A DNA stretch of 64,000 nt from Pomphorhynchus laevis. Taxonomy: Eukaryota > Acanthocephala > Palaeacanthocephala > Echinorhynchida > Pomphorhynchidae. The position numbers and the translations under genes were made by a program. The stretch is taken from the NCBI GenBank assembly GCA_012934845.2, contig WNNJ02002980.1:45459-109458 (forward strand), written 5' to 3'. This document shows positions 11,517 to 22,164 of this stretch, piece after piece (position 1 is the stretch's first letter; every line of letters starts with the position of its first letter). The notes beneath the pieces are model-generated. The model made no database searches, was not told the origin of the DNA, and saw only the letters and a program-made list of their open reading frames with translations.

Positions 11517-12815
11517 TATTATTTGTTGCTAACTAACTTATACTCTTAAATACTATTTGAAAGCCTTATGAAATTTACAGCTTAGATTTGTTCATTAAAG
11601 TACAAGTTAATTTTAATTAAAATTTAAAGATTCTAAATATTAAATCGTTTCTATCTTGAAATATAAATGTCCATTAAAAATAAAAACATCAAAAGAATAT
11701 CAAATAAATAGTAATATAAAAATTTTAAAAAATGGATCTTTACAAATATTAAATTCATCATCAAGAATATACCCAATATCCTACTGTATAATTAATTAGT
11801 AGTCGAGCAAATCACAAATAACTTTGTCCAATTGAATTTCCTCTCCATTGTCATTGCATTCTCGACGAAGTTCACCGCGTATTATCTTGCGTATACAACC
11901 TCGTATTGACGTAAAAAGATTAAGCAAGTTCATTGCTAATTGTTTACCGAATTCTTTTTCGACGTTGTCCGTTTCCCCACTCGCCAGACAGCTGACTATC
12001 ACTTTTATTAATTGATCCAATACAAGCGCACAACGATAACCCATCCGTTCCAAGATATCAGTATCTACAAAAGCCTTTAAGATAACGTGCCTGCATTGTC
12101 TATCAGATTCAAATTGGTAGTCCTCGCGAAGCTGACACACAACTCTATCAAGATTGTTGATTGCAAATGTACAACAATTGTACTGTACCCATAGAACAAT
12201 AATACTAGGATGCCTTTTTAGGTGTAATTTTGATCTGACAAGATCGTTAAGGTTATCAACGATCGGTTTTATCTCTTTGCTCAATGCTATCTCGTTAGGA
12301 GTACATTCTGAATATAGATGTTCCAAACATGGCACTGCATATTTTAAGTTCTTTAAATCTAACATCAAGGTAATCACTGCAAATATCTCGTCCAGGGCTA
12401 CCGATAAGTGAGGGAATTTTTCTTCCAAGACAAGTTTTGTGAAAAATTGCATCGATGCAACATATCCAGTATTAGTCAGCAGTATTTTAAATAACAACTT
12501 GCAACACAATTACGTTCTTAAAAGTTATTTTCATATTTTATTTTTATTTTAGAACTTTTTATTTCCAGGTAATTTAAATTTAATATTTTAACGTTATTAA
12601 AGATACAATGTTCCATGTAATTTTTAAAATGTACTTGAACAATAAAGTTTGTTGTGATAAAATAAATTTTTTATCCGTTTAACAATCATCATCAGCGTCG
12701 CGGCTGTAAGTATAGAGTGCGCGATTACCTTTAACCGGGCAACGATGTTCAGCTCGCCACATAACGTCGTCAGCAAAAGTTACCGATTTTTGGTGTTGTT
12801 TCTTTCGTCCGTCGT
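11517..12815 (-). repeat. Duplicated segment carrying a 237-codon ORF, copy A
   Basis: From TATTATTTGTTGCTAACTAA at 11517 to about 12815 this matches 31204-32495 in the same orientation. The duplication covers the ORF, about 280 bases beyond its stop, and the segment upstream that ends in a short coding-like piece with a KSVTF motif. No terminal repeats or target duplications are obvious, so it looks like a segmental duplication rather than a transposon. Bases 12815-14030 are present only at this site; a block near 14030-14100 resembles sequence that follows copy B at 32500-32550. Confidence 0.88.
11796..12509 (-). CDS. Unidentified helical protein, 237 codons, copy A
   Basis: I do not recognise this protein. 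It starts MCCKLLFKILL at 12509 and ends DLLDY at 11796 without interruption. It appears mostly alpha-helical, with leucine-rich amphipathic stretches, several cysteines and no signal peptide, zinc-finger pattern or polymerase/transposase motif. Copy B at 31474-32187 differs at 12 residues. By hand I count about 18 base differences in the coding part, of which about 14 change the protein, which is what neutral drift gives. It may therefore be the last exon of a dead gene copy rather than a working gene. Upstream on the same strand (12679-14640) there are other coding-like fragments in mixed frames that could be its earlier exons. A TTTTTATTTCCAG-like junction lies nearby but on the plus strand, so it is not an acceptor for this frame. 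Confidence 0.45.
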   Translation of the reverse strand: MCCKLLFKILLTNTGYVASMQFFTKLVLEEKFPHLSVALDEIFAVITLMLDLKNLKYAVPCLEHLYSECTPNEIALSKEIKPIVDNLNDLVRSKLHLKRHPSIIVLWVQYNCCTFAINNLDRVVCQLREDYQFESDRQCRHVILKAFVDTDILERMGYRCALVLDQLIKVIVSCLASGETDNVEKEFGKQLAMNLLNLFTSIRGCIRKIIRGELRRECNDNGEEIQLDKVICDLLDY

Positions 12816-12830
12816 GTTTAATGCAATATT
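12679..12830 (-). pseudogene. Coding-like end piece with a KSVTF (RVxF-type) motif
   Basis: On the minus strand a frame reads DGRKKQHQKSVTFADDVMW, then RAEHRCPVKGNRALYTYSRD, then ADDDC and a stop at 12679-12681. KSVTF (12775-12789) fits the [K/R]-x-[V/I]-x-[F/W] docking motif for protein phosphatase 1, and its charged surroundings look like real coding sequence. The matching piece in copy B has lost one base inside the motif, so it is out of frame there. Immediately upstream the best frame changes more than once, so this copy is probably dead too. I infer a host gene remnant, but cannot name the gene. Confidence 0.4.
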
Positions 12831-12879
12831 CGTCACCAGTTCCGTACTAGAGCGCTCTTTAGTGAAAGCTTCTCATCGG

Positions 12880-13917
12880 CATTGCTGCCGTCAATAATAG
12901 ATAGCAGAATATGCTGCATAGCAGTCCGCGAATATGCCGACAGTTTGTTCACTGCTAGTTGCGTAATTCAGCGTTTGGGATTTCTGTGGCATCACGTCTA
13001 CGACTGCACTCTGTTCGCTTACTTGATCACTGCACTGCTTGCGAAATTGCTGGTAGTATGTAATCGAATACCATTTGCTTAATCTGCAAATCTTGAATAT
13101 CGATAATAAACGAATCCAGAGCAATATGGTCTTTCCCGTCAACGTGATAAAAACTATACAATTGAATTGGGCTGGTTTTCTGAAATGGGGTTTGAATCAA
13201 CAGACTCTTGGCGTTCGTTGGCTTATTCTGTTACCTATCCGATAAATGTTGTTGAATATCGGTCTCACTATTTTTACAAAGCGAAATGCTTCGTTTAGAC
13301 CGATTATCATCGATCCGTTTCATTGATACCAGCTTGTCAATTGCGGCAAAATCGTTGTAGATATAGCTATTAAACTCACGTCTCCGACGTGGTTTCCCGA
13401 TGCATTTGCCGGGTAGCGTCGCACCCAGCCTCTTCTTTTATCGATATTTTCTAATGGTCGTTGCTTAGTAGTCGTTATCCAATTTGTTGAGCTAGCATTA
13501 GCTTCCTTTAATCGTTGTTTTCGCTTTATTTTCTTATTAGTGATGTCCACGGAGTTATTTTCTAGTGACAACCAATCAACGCACGTGTTTAAGTGTCCAG
13601 TATTTGATGCTTGATCGTCGATGTCAATGTGAAATTTGTCGCGTTGCATTTTAAGTGAATGAGTTAAGGCTGTATGCAATGATATGGGATTCAACATGCT
13701 CTTTAAGGGATCATTTGTTGATGATCTTACCGTTATCGACCCCCTTTGGAAGGTTAAAAGCTTTGTTGCGAATCTGATCAAGCAAATCGTTTTTAAATTT
13801 ATTGCCTCTAGGCAACAATTTGTTCTTCTCTTGTTTGCTAGTAGTTTCGTTTCCACTATCAAAATTTGATCCTACTATTAGGTGGTAGAGTAAGTTCGTC
13901 AATATGTGAGCGGTCAT
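12880..13917 (-). pseudogene. Fragments of an unidentified coding sequence
   Basis: Three minus-strand open pieces overlap or adjoin: 13711-13917 (charged, with ETTSKQEKNKLLPRGNKFKN), 13320-13862 (KIKRKQRLKEANASSTNWIT and KQRPLENIDKRRGW) and 12891-13142. They are rich in Lys, Arg, Asn and Thr, like the disordered part of a nuclear protein. The plausible frame shifts near 13720. I see no known domain. Orientation and position suggest they belong with the 237-codon ORF downstream, forming one decayed gene. Confidence 0.3.
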
Positions 13918-14149
13918 GTATAAATAATGATCGTTTTGTCTGATCGGCGTTATTTAAACTGCTCTGGGTTGAGTTCATTGTCGTATAATTCATCTACAAC
14001 TTACATGGTTCTTGTAACAAAATTACATTTTTAAAAGTTATTTTTATAATTTATTTTTATTTAAAAATAATTCTGGTAATTTAAATTTAATATTCTAACA
14101 AAATAAATATATTTAACGTCAGGGAGGATGAGCTGAAATAAAACAGAAA

Positions 14150-14640
14150 ACAAATACAGCCTAATGCTATGCCGTTTCGTCATTGTTTAGACTCATCAGT
14201 GCCGGATACCTCCACTGCTGGATGCAGAGAGGACCAGTAGACTGCTGCGTAAACTAACAATCCAAGAGCGTTAGGCAAATCTTCGACATATTTAGATGAG
14301 GGCAGTCCTTAACATTACAGACGTAGTTGTACCATTCGTCGAATTGTTCCATTTATACGTTTACACTTTGAATATTTTTGTGGTCTAAGAGTAGTGGTTT
14401 GGCTTGATAGTACACCCTCTCTCCAGTAGCATTCGTGGATTCCTGTGCATTTCTACGAATGAAACCCTGTACGAATGTTTCTGGTTGATTAAACGAAAGA
14501 ACACGATGGATAAGTCACTTCCCTCATGGCTAAAGGAAGGATAGTTTGTGTTGAATTAGATATACGATCCTTAGGTCGAGCGTCCCAAACTACTTCAAAG
14601 TAATCCAAAATATTCTGCTAGAAAAATCTGATGGAAGGCA
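14150..14640 (-). pseudogene. Coding-like remnant, unidentified
   Basis: On the minus strand, readable peptide stretches occur in different frames: DYFEVVWDARPKDR and AMREVTYPSCSFV near 14550-14630, FNQPETFVQGFIRRNAQEST near 14430-14490, and LPNALGLLVYAAVYWSSLHP near 14200-14280. Their composition is that of an ordinary cellular protein with Trp, Tyr and Phe well represented. Several stops and frame changes separate them. It may be another part of the same dead gene as 11.8-13.9 kb, or a different one. No identification is offered. Confidence 0.3.
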
Positions 14641-15698
14641 ATCTACTATATCAACGCTAGAGCTTATATTAGGTGTAAAGCTAAAGTTTCAATTAGCTTA
14701 TATAAGCGTCAGCGCTAAAGCTTATGCTCGCGATTTATCTAGTGTTGTACAAGCATGTAGTTGTTCCAGCATAACTCATTAGTACTCTAATGACGGAAGA
14801 AGCGACAACACACGTGTTGTCCTGTGAAGCCACTTTTCAATTTTCGAATGTCAAATTTAAGATACAATATAAGATGCTACATAAATGTTATTAAATTAAT
14901 TTAATAAATTATGACATAGATAAATGTATAATAATATGATAATATAATATTTTATTAAATTAAATATTATATTTGATTATATTAAATATAATAATATAAT
15001 ACATTATTAAATGTTATTAAATGAATTCAAGAATTTATAACATATCTTTAAGAAATTTGTGTTTCATAATATTGCTCAGTTGCTCAGTCCTCTTAATTTT
15101 CACGTTGCTAACAATTTCTTTGTTAGATGTACATTGATTATTTTTATGACAATATTATTTTATAATATTTATTTAAATACTATGCATATGAGACAAGGGA
15201 TTTTACAATGACAATATTATTTTATAATATTTATTAAAATATTACAAGCATATTAGATCATATGCTCGTAAATACTGTCAATAAATAATAAATCATTTTC
15301 AAATTTCAATTTCATTACTGTCAATATTAATGAATATAAGTTCAAATTCGTTAAAAAAACTTAAAATTTATTTCTAAAAGAATCCAAGGAACACATATTT
15401 CTTTGCATATTAATTGTCTCGTTCTTTAAGTTCTCCTTTGTGCTAATTGTACGACCATACTATTTACAATTTCTCCTGTATTTTGGTCAGCAATATCGAC
15501 AACAATTCGGTCAGCGTCAGGTTCTTCATGGTCTAAACCCCATATGAAATTAAGAGAAGTTAAAATGATATATTAAAATTAGTATTTTCAAAACGTGATA
15601 TAGCCACATTAATAATAAAATTTGCAATCATATCTGATTGTAAATGATTATGGCATTTACAATATGATAAATTAATAGATGATATTATATTTATAATA
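14641..15698. other. No gene recognised; AT-rich
   Basis: Long TATTAAATTAAATATTATAT-type tracts occupy 14880-15020. A sentence of about 50 bases (TATTTTATAATATTTATT) is repeated at about 15150 and 15210. No coding signal seen. Confidence 0.5.
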
Positions 15699-15714
15699 AT
15701 CTAATATTATTTCT
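15699..15714. repeat. Target-site duplication, 3' side of the R2-like LINE
   Basis: ATCTAATATTATTTCT occurs here and again at 19027-19042, directly flanking the LINE on both sides. It is a 16-bp exact match adjoining the T-run (poly-A of the minus-strand element), as expected for target-primed reverse transcription. Confidence 0.88.
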
Positions 15715-18700
15715 TTTTTTTTAAGAATAATAACTTTATTGAAAAAGAAAAGTAAATTTTACAGAAATTAGGTTCCCGTCGCGCATTCGCAGACATAGTG
15801 AAGAAGACATAATTAGACTTCGAGCACAGCGCAAAACTCGCTGTGGTGGGTTGTCATAAGATTAATAGGTTTGGAACAGCTGGAACGTGGCGAGCGTAAG
15901 CATGCGGAAACTGATCGTGCGATTTCAAAACTGATGTCTCGTTTCATCTTTATGGCTAGATCAGAATAAGAACGCGTTGACCGATGCGTCAGTTTTGAAG
16001 CCGTGGTTTTGATTAATCTTTCCGCTTCAATGCCCATTCCTCCCGAAGTGGAGAAAATAAGAGGTATGAAAGACCCTCGTTCAACTAGCGCAATCCGTTC
16101 ACTGTATTTGGCTTTCTTGCGACTCTCGTTGTATTCGAAAACAGACTCAGGCTTCCTTGATATGTTCGATTGAGCAGGTGCAGCAAATACATTAACATCA
16201 AAAAATGTTCGCTTAAATCAACTACCGTGTAGCCCGGAACAAACTATGTCAAGACGCGCGCTTGGATCACGGGTTGTTGTTCGTTCGAAAGTAATATTTT
16301 CAGGAACCTCGGTTAGCTGAGGTTCGCAAGCTACGCCGTGAGATATGCGGCTAAGATAGTGTGAGATGATGTCGCGGACTGCATTATGCCGGATCGAAGG
16401 CAAAGCACCTCGTCTACATGATAAGGAATGAGCCACACTGACTCGAGTGCCGCAAATGCAGTTGCTAACTCCAATCTTAGGATCAGTATGTCCATACCTT
16501 GCGTTCAAAGCATCCCTGAATTCGTTCGAAGAAAGATGAAAATTTTCATGCTTGAGCGGAAGCGCACTTAACCACGAAGAAGCTCCACTGCGAGCAGCAT
16601 GCGCGATCAGATTACTGGTTGCGGGTATCGCTAAGATCGGAATTTTAGAGAGGCGTTCTTGGTGCGATAGTGATCGTAGTGTCTTGATTTCGCTAAGCAT
16701 AGTTTTCTGCCTCTCTCTTAGGCTATCGCCACCTGAACCAGAATTATAGGTTGAAATTAGCATGTTTGAGGATTTGCGTTCAAGTGTGGCTATGGTTGCA
16801 GGGTTCGCGATACCAATACCTCCAAATTTGAAAGGAGAGCACAATATTGACTTCCAGTCTTCATCGAGGTCCCAGGACACGAAGTTTGGGAGAAGCTGTG
16901 TGATTAAAGTGTGTGACAGATCCGACCAGATAGTGGCTGAGCAGTCGCAGGTGCGCATTATGTGTGTCCACTTAAATTGGACGGAGTTGATTAATCCTGC
17001 AAAAGCGACATGCGGATCTACCTTGGCAACATAATCGAGACGTTGCAGCATTGTGGTCCATGTAGACAGAAGTTTTGCGGTTGCTGCATTTACAAAATCG
17101 TTGGACCCGACTGGACTGCCGAGAATGATGATTCCATCGGTGGAAGTTTTTATTTCGGGGTCGGGGAGGTTCGATTGATCAATATGAAGGTGTGATAGGA
17201 GGTGAGACTTACGTGTGTTTACGAAATAGCCATACTTTGGTCCATCGGTATGAAGCACTTCCCATACCTGTTTCAAAACGTCAGTGGTCCCAATAAAGTT
17301 GGCGTCATCTGCATACCATTTTTGGAAGACCGACGGAACTTTGCGTTGAATTGCTTTTATCAAAGGGAGAGAGGTCAGGGCGAAGCCAGCCATCGCAAAA
17401 GGATCGCCCTGGGTGAAACCTTCGGTGGAGTATAAGCTTTGACTTCCCACAATGAGTTGTGCAGGGTTTGCGTAGACATTACGAAGAGCCCGAGAAAGCG
17501 ACGGGCATACGAAATCTATGTTGTGTAATGCCACCGCTCTGTTTGTTCGGTTGAAAGCATTTGAAGCATCGATTGACAAAATACAGCGGTCGTCGTAACG
17601 GTTAAACTCATCTCTAAGTGTGCTGATGGCGACTTCGATACCGCCTTTTTGAGAAGCCCCTAATTGAACGGACCCAGCAACGTCCTGAATGTCATTGCGA
17701 ACAATATCTAGAATGGCCCGGCTTATAATGCGTCTGACAGTATTGCAAATACCTATGGGGCGGATTCCTCCTGACTTTTTCTCTAAAGCAACCAGACGGC
17801 AAGCGGTGAAAGCATCTAAAGTTCCTGGAGTGAGTGGTTCTGTTGCGACGAAGATAGCGAATTTGGCAAGTGCTTTGGCTAGGCTGAGTGAGTTCGAATC
17901 AAAATCTGTCAGCATGTGAAGCCATAAGCGAGCATCAATTCCGGACGGACCCGAGCTTCCTTTGGTTTTTTTACTCGATCTGATAATGTGTGTTTCGTCC
18001 AGAGCATAGAACCGGCTGAGATGATGTACTTTGGATCCAGGGAACGGGGTAGTCAAGAGGGTATCTGGATCAGCTTGATGTGCCTCGGGGTGTAAGTCTT
18101 GAAGCATTGATATTACTGAAGTGCCATCAATGATATGTTGTGGATGCAGGGCTTTTGTTTCAATCGTGTCTTCTAGCACAGTCGAGCTGGCTCTTATTTG
18201 GCCCTTTGTTACTAGGCCTTGATAACGTTTAACCCAGCTTCTCAGTGGCAGAGGCTTGCGGGATCCGAAATTACTTTGCAGATACAAAGCTTCGTTATAA
18301 AGAGTTTCGTAATCTTTATTTTGCCAACTGACTAATCTTCGCTCGAGAGTCTTGCGAATCAGCGAGATTTTTCTAGATGGTATTCTTTGCAAAATACAGT
18401 GAGAGAAGACCGTTGTTTTCTGTAGTAGTGTCCGAGTGTCGGCCTGGGCTTCTGAGGATTCCCAATATAAATTGGCCAGGATCTCGACTATTTTGTGACT
18501 GGCGGAACAACGTGGCAATTCTATTAGGTTTGGTCTCCAATGAATTACTGCATTAAATAAGTCGGTTATTGATTTAGGGGTGCTGGGTATTTCCTCGTTG
18601 AGAAAGTCATTCTGACAAGCATCCGTCGGTTGATTATCAAGTTGCGTGTTGGATTGGATTGTAGCGTCGATATTAGAGGTTTTGTTTCTGCATCTCGGTG

Positions 18701-19026
18701 CGCGGCAGTTAAAGCATATATTGTTTGACTTAGCGCAGCGGCAACCTTTGCAGACGGCAGCGGGGCCGTTGCAATTGCAACACAAGTGCTTATCTGATGG
18801 TTGTCCGCGAACCATACGTTAAACCAAATGTGATTTGCTTCAGAATTGTAATTTTTAAAGGTGTAGTTAAGTTTGTTGTTTTAGTCGATTAATGAAAAAG
18901 TCGATTTGCTTCCGTTTGTTATCTTCTCGTTGATGATATCTCTTGTAAGTATTTAGCAATTGTATGTTATTTTATTGTATGTTTATAAGAAACCAAAATT
19001 TTTTTAGGATAATTTTTTTAAATAAT
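15715..19026 (-). mobile_element. R2-like (restriction-endonuclease) LINE, copy A, full length
   Basis: The element is bounded by a 16-bp target duplication, ends in a short poly-A (T-run at 15715-15722), has a 3' untranslated part of about 90 bases and a 5' untranslated part of about 210 bases, and encodes one long protein. Total 3.3 kb. Both ends being present makes it a rare complete insertion in this window. Related copies are a 3' fragment at 47316-47815 and a 5'-truncated one at 60876-63565. The target is TAATATTAT-rich, reminiscent of LINEs of this type that prefer simple AT repeats, but one site cannot prove a preference. Confidence 0.92.
15813..18815 (-). CDS. RT plus R2-type endonuclease protein, one in-frame stop
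   Basis: The single frame runs 1,000 codons from MVRGQPSDKHLCCNCNGP at 18815 to VLEV at 15813. Residues 12-42 form a cysteine-rich knot (nine Cys), likely nucleic-acid binding. The RT domain shows KKSGGIRPIGICNT, SIDASNAFNRTNR (motif A), EGFTQGDPFAMAGFAL (motif B) and WYADDANFIG with YADD at 501-504. A C-x-C-x7-H-x3-C finger (C786, C788, H796, C800) is followed by RHN at 809-811, the arrangement that precedes the PD-(D/E)xK-like endonuclease of R2-type LINEs; ARLDI (853-857) and FFDV (871-874) would supply its acidic residues. One TGA at codon 866 (16218-16220) splits the endonuclease. The homologous copy has Arg there, so a CGA-to-TGA change explains it. No APE endonuclease is present. Confidence 0.9.
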
Positions 19027-19042
19027 ATCTAATATTATTTCT
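19027..19042. repeat. Target-site duplication, 5' side of the R2-like LINE
   Basis: Exact 16-bp partner of 15699-15714. Confidence 0.88.
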
Positions 19043-19109
19043 GTATTAATAATAATTAATAATCTAATATTATTAATTATAATAATCTAATGTATAATAA
19101 TCTTATATT

Positions 19110-19751
19110 ATTTCGCACGGGACCATCATGAACCAAATGGTGTAATTTTGGCGATAGGGAAGCAGAGACGATCTCGAGGATATGGCTTCCCGAAGTAACC
19201 ACAGTTGAAGAAACGTGGAGCAAGACTGCACATATAGTACATACCATAGTGGATAAGACACTTGGTCGTACAAAAGCCGGTAAAAGATACATTAAGCGCG
19301 ATACGTGGCTCTGGACTGAAGATGTGAAATCGAAAGTCAAGGATAAGAAACGAATGCTCCATATATATCTCGGCGACAAGAGAAGGCAAACTTGCATGCA
19401 TACCACCTAGCCAAGATAAACTCAAAAAAGGCCGTTGCGATTGCCAGAGCTGTACACTACGATAAGGTGCACAAAAGACTCGATACACGCGATGGTGAAC
19501 GAGACCTATTTCGGCTTGTGAAGCGAAGGCATCAAAGTACGCAGGACATCGAAAAGTTTTACTGCATTAATAGAATGGACGGCAAACTAATAATTGATCG
19601 ACAGAAAGTTCGAGATAGATGGCGTGATCATTTTGAGGAAATCTCAAATGAAGAGTTTCCGCATCTACCGATCCCAAAAGTTGCAGAAACGTCCGGTTTC
19701 TGCAACTTTAGGCTCATAGAAAGCTTAAACGAATTTAATAAAACCGAGTAG
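19110..19751 (+). mobile_element. RTE-clade LINE fragment
   Basis: The readable parts are VEETWSKTAHIVHTIVDKTL and DTWLWTEDVKSKVKDKKRM near 19200-19370, then an open frame 19392-19751 with AKINSKKAVAIARAVHYDKV, LDTRDGERDLFRLVKRRHQ, TQDIEKFYCINRMDGKLI and RWRDHFEEISNEEFP. This order, a tryptophan-rich 'W-x2-D/E-V' block followed by 'LDTxxGE…R…R…DI…C…DGxL', is typical of the linker between endonuclease and RT in RTE/BovB-like LINEs. Both the endonuclease and the catalytic RT part are missing, and one frame change separates the two readable parts. It is a truncated internal relic. Confidence 0.82.
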
Positions 19752-20273
19752 GCAAACACATTGAAACTACAATTGAAATATTAATAGAAAATCAGATAAT
19801 ATAGATCATATTAAAAAAATTAAATTACATAGATTTTTGTTCAAATACATGAAATAGAAAGATACTAGGTCTTGTAAATATTGTTTAGAATTTTTGCTTA
19901 TAATAAAAATTATTGAATGATAAAAAAATAAATATTGGAGGGTTTAATGGAAGAAAACAACCAGCAGTTACTGATAAATTAGATCGTACGTAAGATCATA
20001 AAGAAAGCATGATTATTCAAAACGACAATAACTATTTATCTGAAAGACACGTAATATCTGTAAGACACCCTTAATATAATTCCATGGTTTTCACCGTAAG
20101 CCTGATATCTGTAAGACACACATAATATAATTCCATGGTTTTTACCGTAGGCAACTACGAAAATACGTCCTATGCAAAGCTAAATAGATTTGCTCAGATT
20201 CATGTATTGCCATGCCGATACTATTAACGATTTGATGTAACAAACCTAGACGTCACCCCTAGCATTATTGATA
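19752..20273. other. No gene recognised; contains a ~53-bp tandem duplication
   Basis: A unit beginning ATATCTGTAAGACAC and including TAATATAATTCCATGGTTTT occurs twice in a row at about 20053-20104 and 20106-20156. The rest is AT-rich with no coding signal. Confidence 0.7.
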
Positions 20274-20862
20274 TTTCTTATATATCATAAAGATGTTTAT
20301 AGACGACGATAAATAACATATATTAAGAAATATCAAGGACAATATATTCCCCACAACTGGATTGAAGTTGGGAGAAAAGCTAGACGGTGATTTAAGGCAA
20401 CGAAAACTCCTTGTTCTCTTGCAAAGACTGGGGTTTGCAACTGCAGATATTCACCTGTCTGAATTAAACACTGGAAATTTGTTATGAAATTAATTAATAT
20501 GAACTTAATTTGTTAATAAATTAGATATCAAATGATTCCACGATCAATAGTATTTCCATTTGAAGAAATTTATTGATGCATAGCAGCAGTGCAACGTCGT
20601 GCTACATTGTATTTTCTTGTATTTAACTGGTGTGTATCTTGTAGCACAACGCGCTTGGTTCTCCAGCGCTTAATGCAGACGGGTGAATATTTGCAGTTGC
20701 AGACCCCAGTCTTTGCAAGGGAACAAGGAGTTTCGTTGCCTTAAATCACCGTCTAGCTTTTCTCCCAACTTCAATCCAGTTGTAGGGAATATATTGTCCT
20801 TGATATTTCTTAATATATGTTATTTATCGTCGTCTATAAACATCTTTATGATATATAAGAAA
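20274..20862. mobile_element. Fold-back element (MITE-like) with ~193-bp inverted arms
   Basis: The left arm 20274-20466 (TTTCTTATATATCATAAAG … ATTCACCTGTCTGAATTA) is the near-perfect reverse complement of the right arm 20671-20862. About 205 bases separate them. No coding capacity. Long inverted arms round a short unrelated middle are the mark of a non-autonomous fold-back DNA transposon. I cannot identify target duplication or parent transposase. Confidence 0.87.
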
Positions 20863-21535
20863 TTGTTTATGATATAAAACAATTTGTTTTACCAAAACAA
20901 ATTGTTAAAATGAAAAGTTGAAAATATGTATAACATACCCACTCTGCTGCACATCCGGAGAATACTAGCTAAATAAAAATATACGATTTTAATTAATTTA
21001 GATAGTTTAAATTTATTTTTTAATAATATTTTCAGTTGATTTATATATTTTAAATTTAAAATTTTAATAATATTTTGTTGATATTTATTTTTTTATTATA
21101 AGAAAATGAATTAAAACTATATTTTATGTGTTATAAATCTAAAATCATAACACGAACAGATATTTTACTAGACATTTTTCGACATATGAAAGAATGACTT
21201 TATATATTTTTTATACTTAAGAATATATATTTAAGAGTGCATATTGAACAATCGGTTCATATTACAAAAATATATTTTTAAAATTCTGGTGCAGGATCAA
21301 TAAAACACTAATTTATTTTATATTTCGCTAGCTGCTGATAGCATCATCAGTAAAATAAAACGTGCAGTTTGTTCATCTAATAAACACGGGATGAGGTTGA
21401 TTACAAACATTTTGTTATTACAAACAAAATTTTGTTATTTGCTAGTAATTTGTCAATTTCCAGCTACAAAATTAAAAACTGAAATTTTCAGTTCAAACAG
21501 AAAACAAGCAGAAAAGAGCAGAGTACGGCATTGAA
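20863..21535. other. No gene recognised; small perfect palindrome
   Basis: At 20880-20904 the arms CAATTTGTTTT and AAAACAAATTG flank the loop ACC. The rest is AT-rich. The region 21300-21535 directly precedes the transposase remnant and probably includes its missing N-terminal part, too decayed to read. Confidence 0.6.
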
Positions 21536-22097
21536 ATGTCAAGTATTAGTGATGATAACCTGATATTTTTGGACGAAACGGGTATAAATCTTCAAATTTA
21601 CCAAAGTTTTGGCTACACTCCCAGGAATACGAAGTGCTACATAAACGTGCCAAATTCAAAAGGGACCAATATTTCAGTTCTGTGCCATCACAAAACAAAA
21701 TGTTTGTGCTTATAAGGTGAAAACAGGAAGCTTCAAATCATCCAATCTGAAAGAATTTATAGAGACGGAACTACCAACCTTGGCCTCACATAAAAGGAAA
21801 TTTATAGTCATGGACAACGCCTCTATCCATATGACTGCCGAGGTAAAGGAAAGCTCGGCTCAGAGGAATTACATTCTTAAGTTCCTACCACCCTACTCCC
21901 CTCACTTGAACCCTATTGAGGAGTTCTTCTCATGTTTCAAATCAAAGGTGAAAAGCATAAATTCATCCTCTAATAGAGATGAATTGATTAAAACTATTCA
22001 TAAGGTATTCAGATATGAAGAATTCAGACTAGAAGGATATTTCACCCATATGCGGGATTGGGTTGTAAAGGCAATCGCACTAGTCGATTTTATTTAA
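21536..22097 (+). pseudogene. Tc1/mariner-superfamily transposase, C-terminal catalytic part
   Basis: The protein would catalyse cut-and-paste transposition. The first acidic motif is in NLIFLDETGINLQIYQSFGY (from about 21560). After a one-base frame change near 21683 the frame 21717-22097 carries KFIVMDNASIHMTAEV (second Asp) and FLPPYSPHLNPIEEFFSCFK (Glu), a DDE_3-type triad with 34 residues between the second Asp and the Glu. The end …HMRDWVVKAIALVDFI matches the usual C-terminal length. The helix-turn-helix DNA-binding half is missing or unreadable, and I see no clear terminal inverted repeats, so it cannot move itself. Confidence 0.88.
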
Positions 22098-22164
22098 ATA
22101 ATAAAATTCTTTGCTATACATCTAAATTAATTATATTTTATTTAAAAAATCAAAAAATGTTGCC

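Noticed and set aside
11796-12509. 237-codon ORF as a transposon- or virus-derived gene
   Set aside because: No transposase, polymerase, capsid or terminal-repeat signal accompanies either copy; host gene remnant is the simpler reading.
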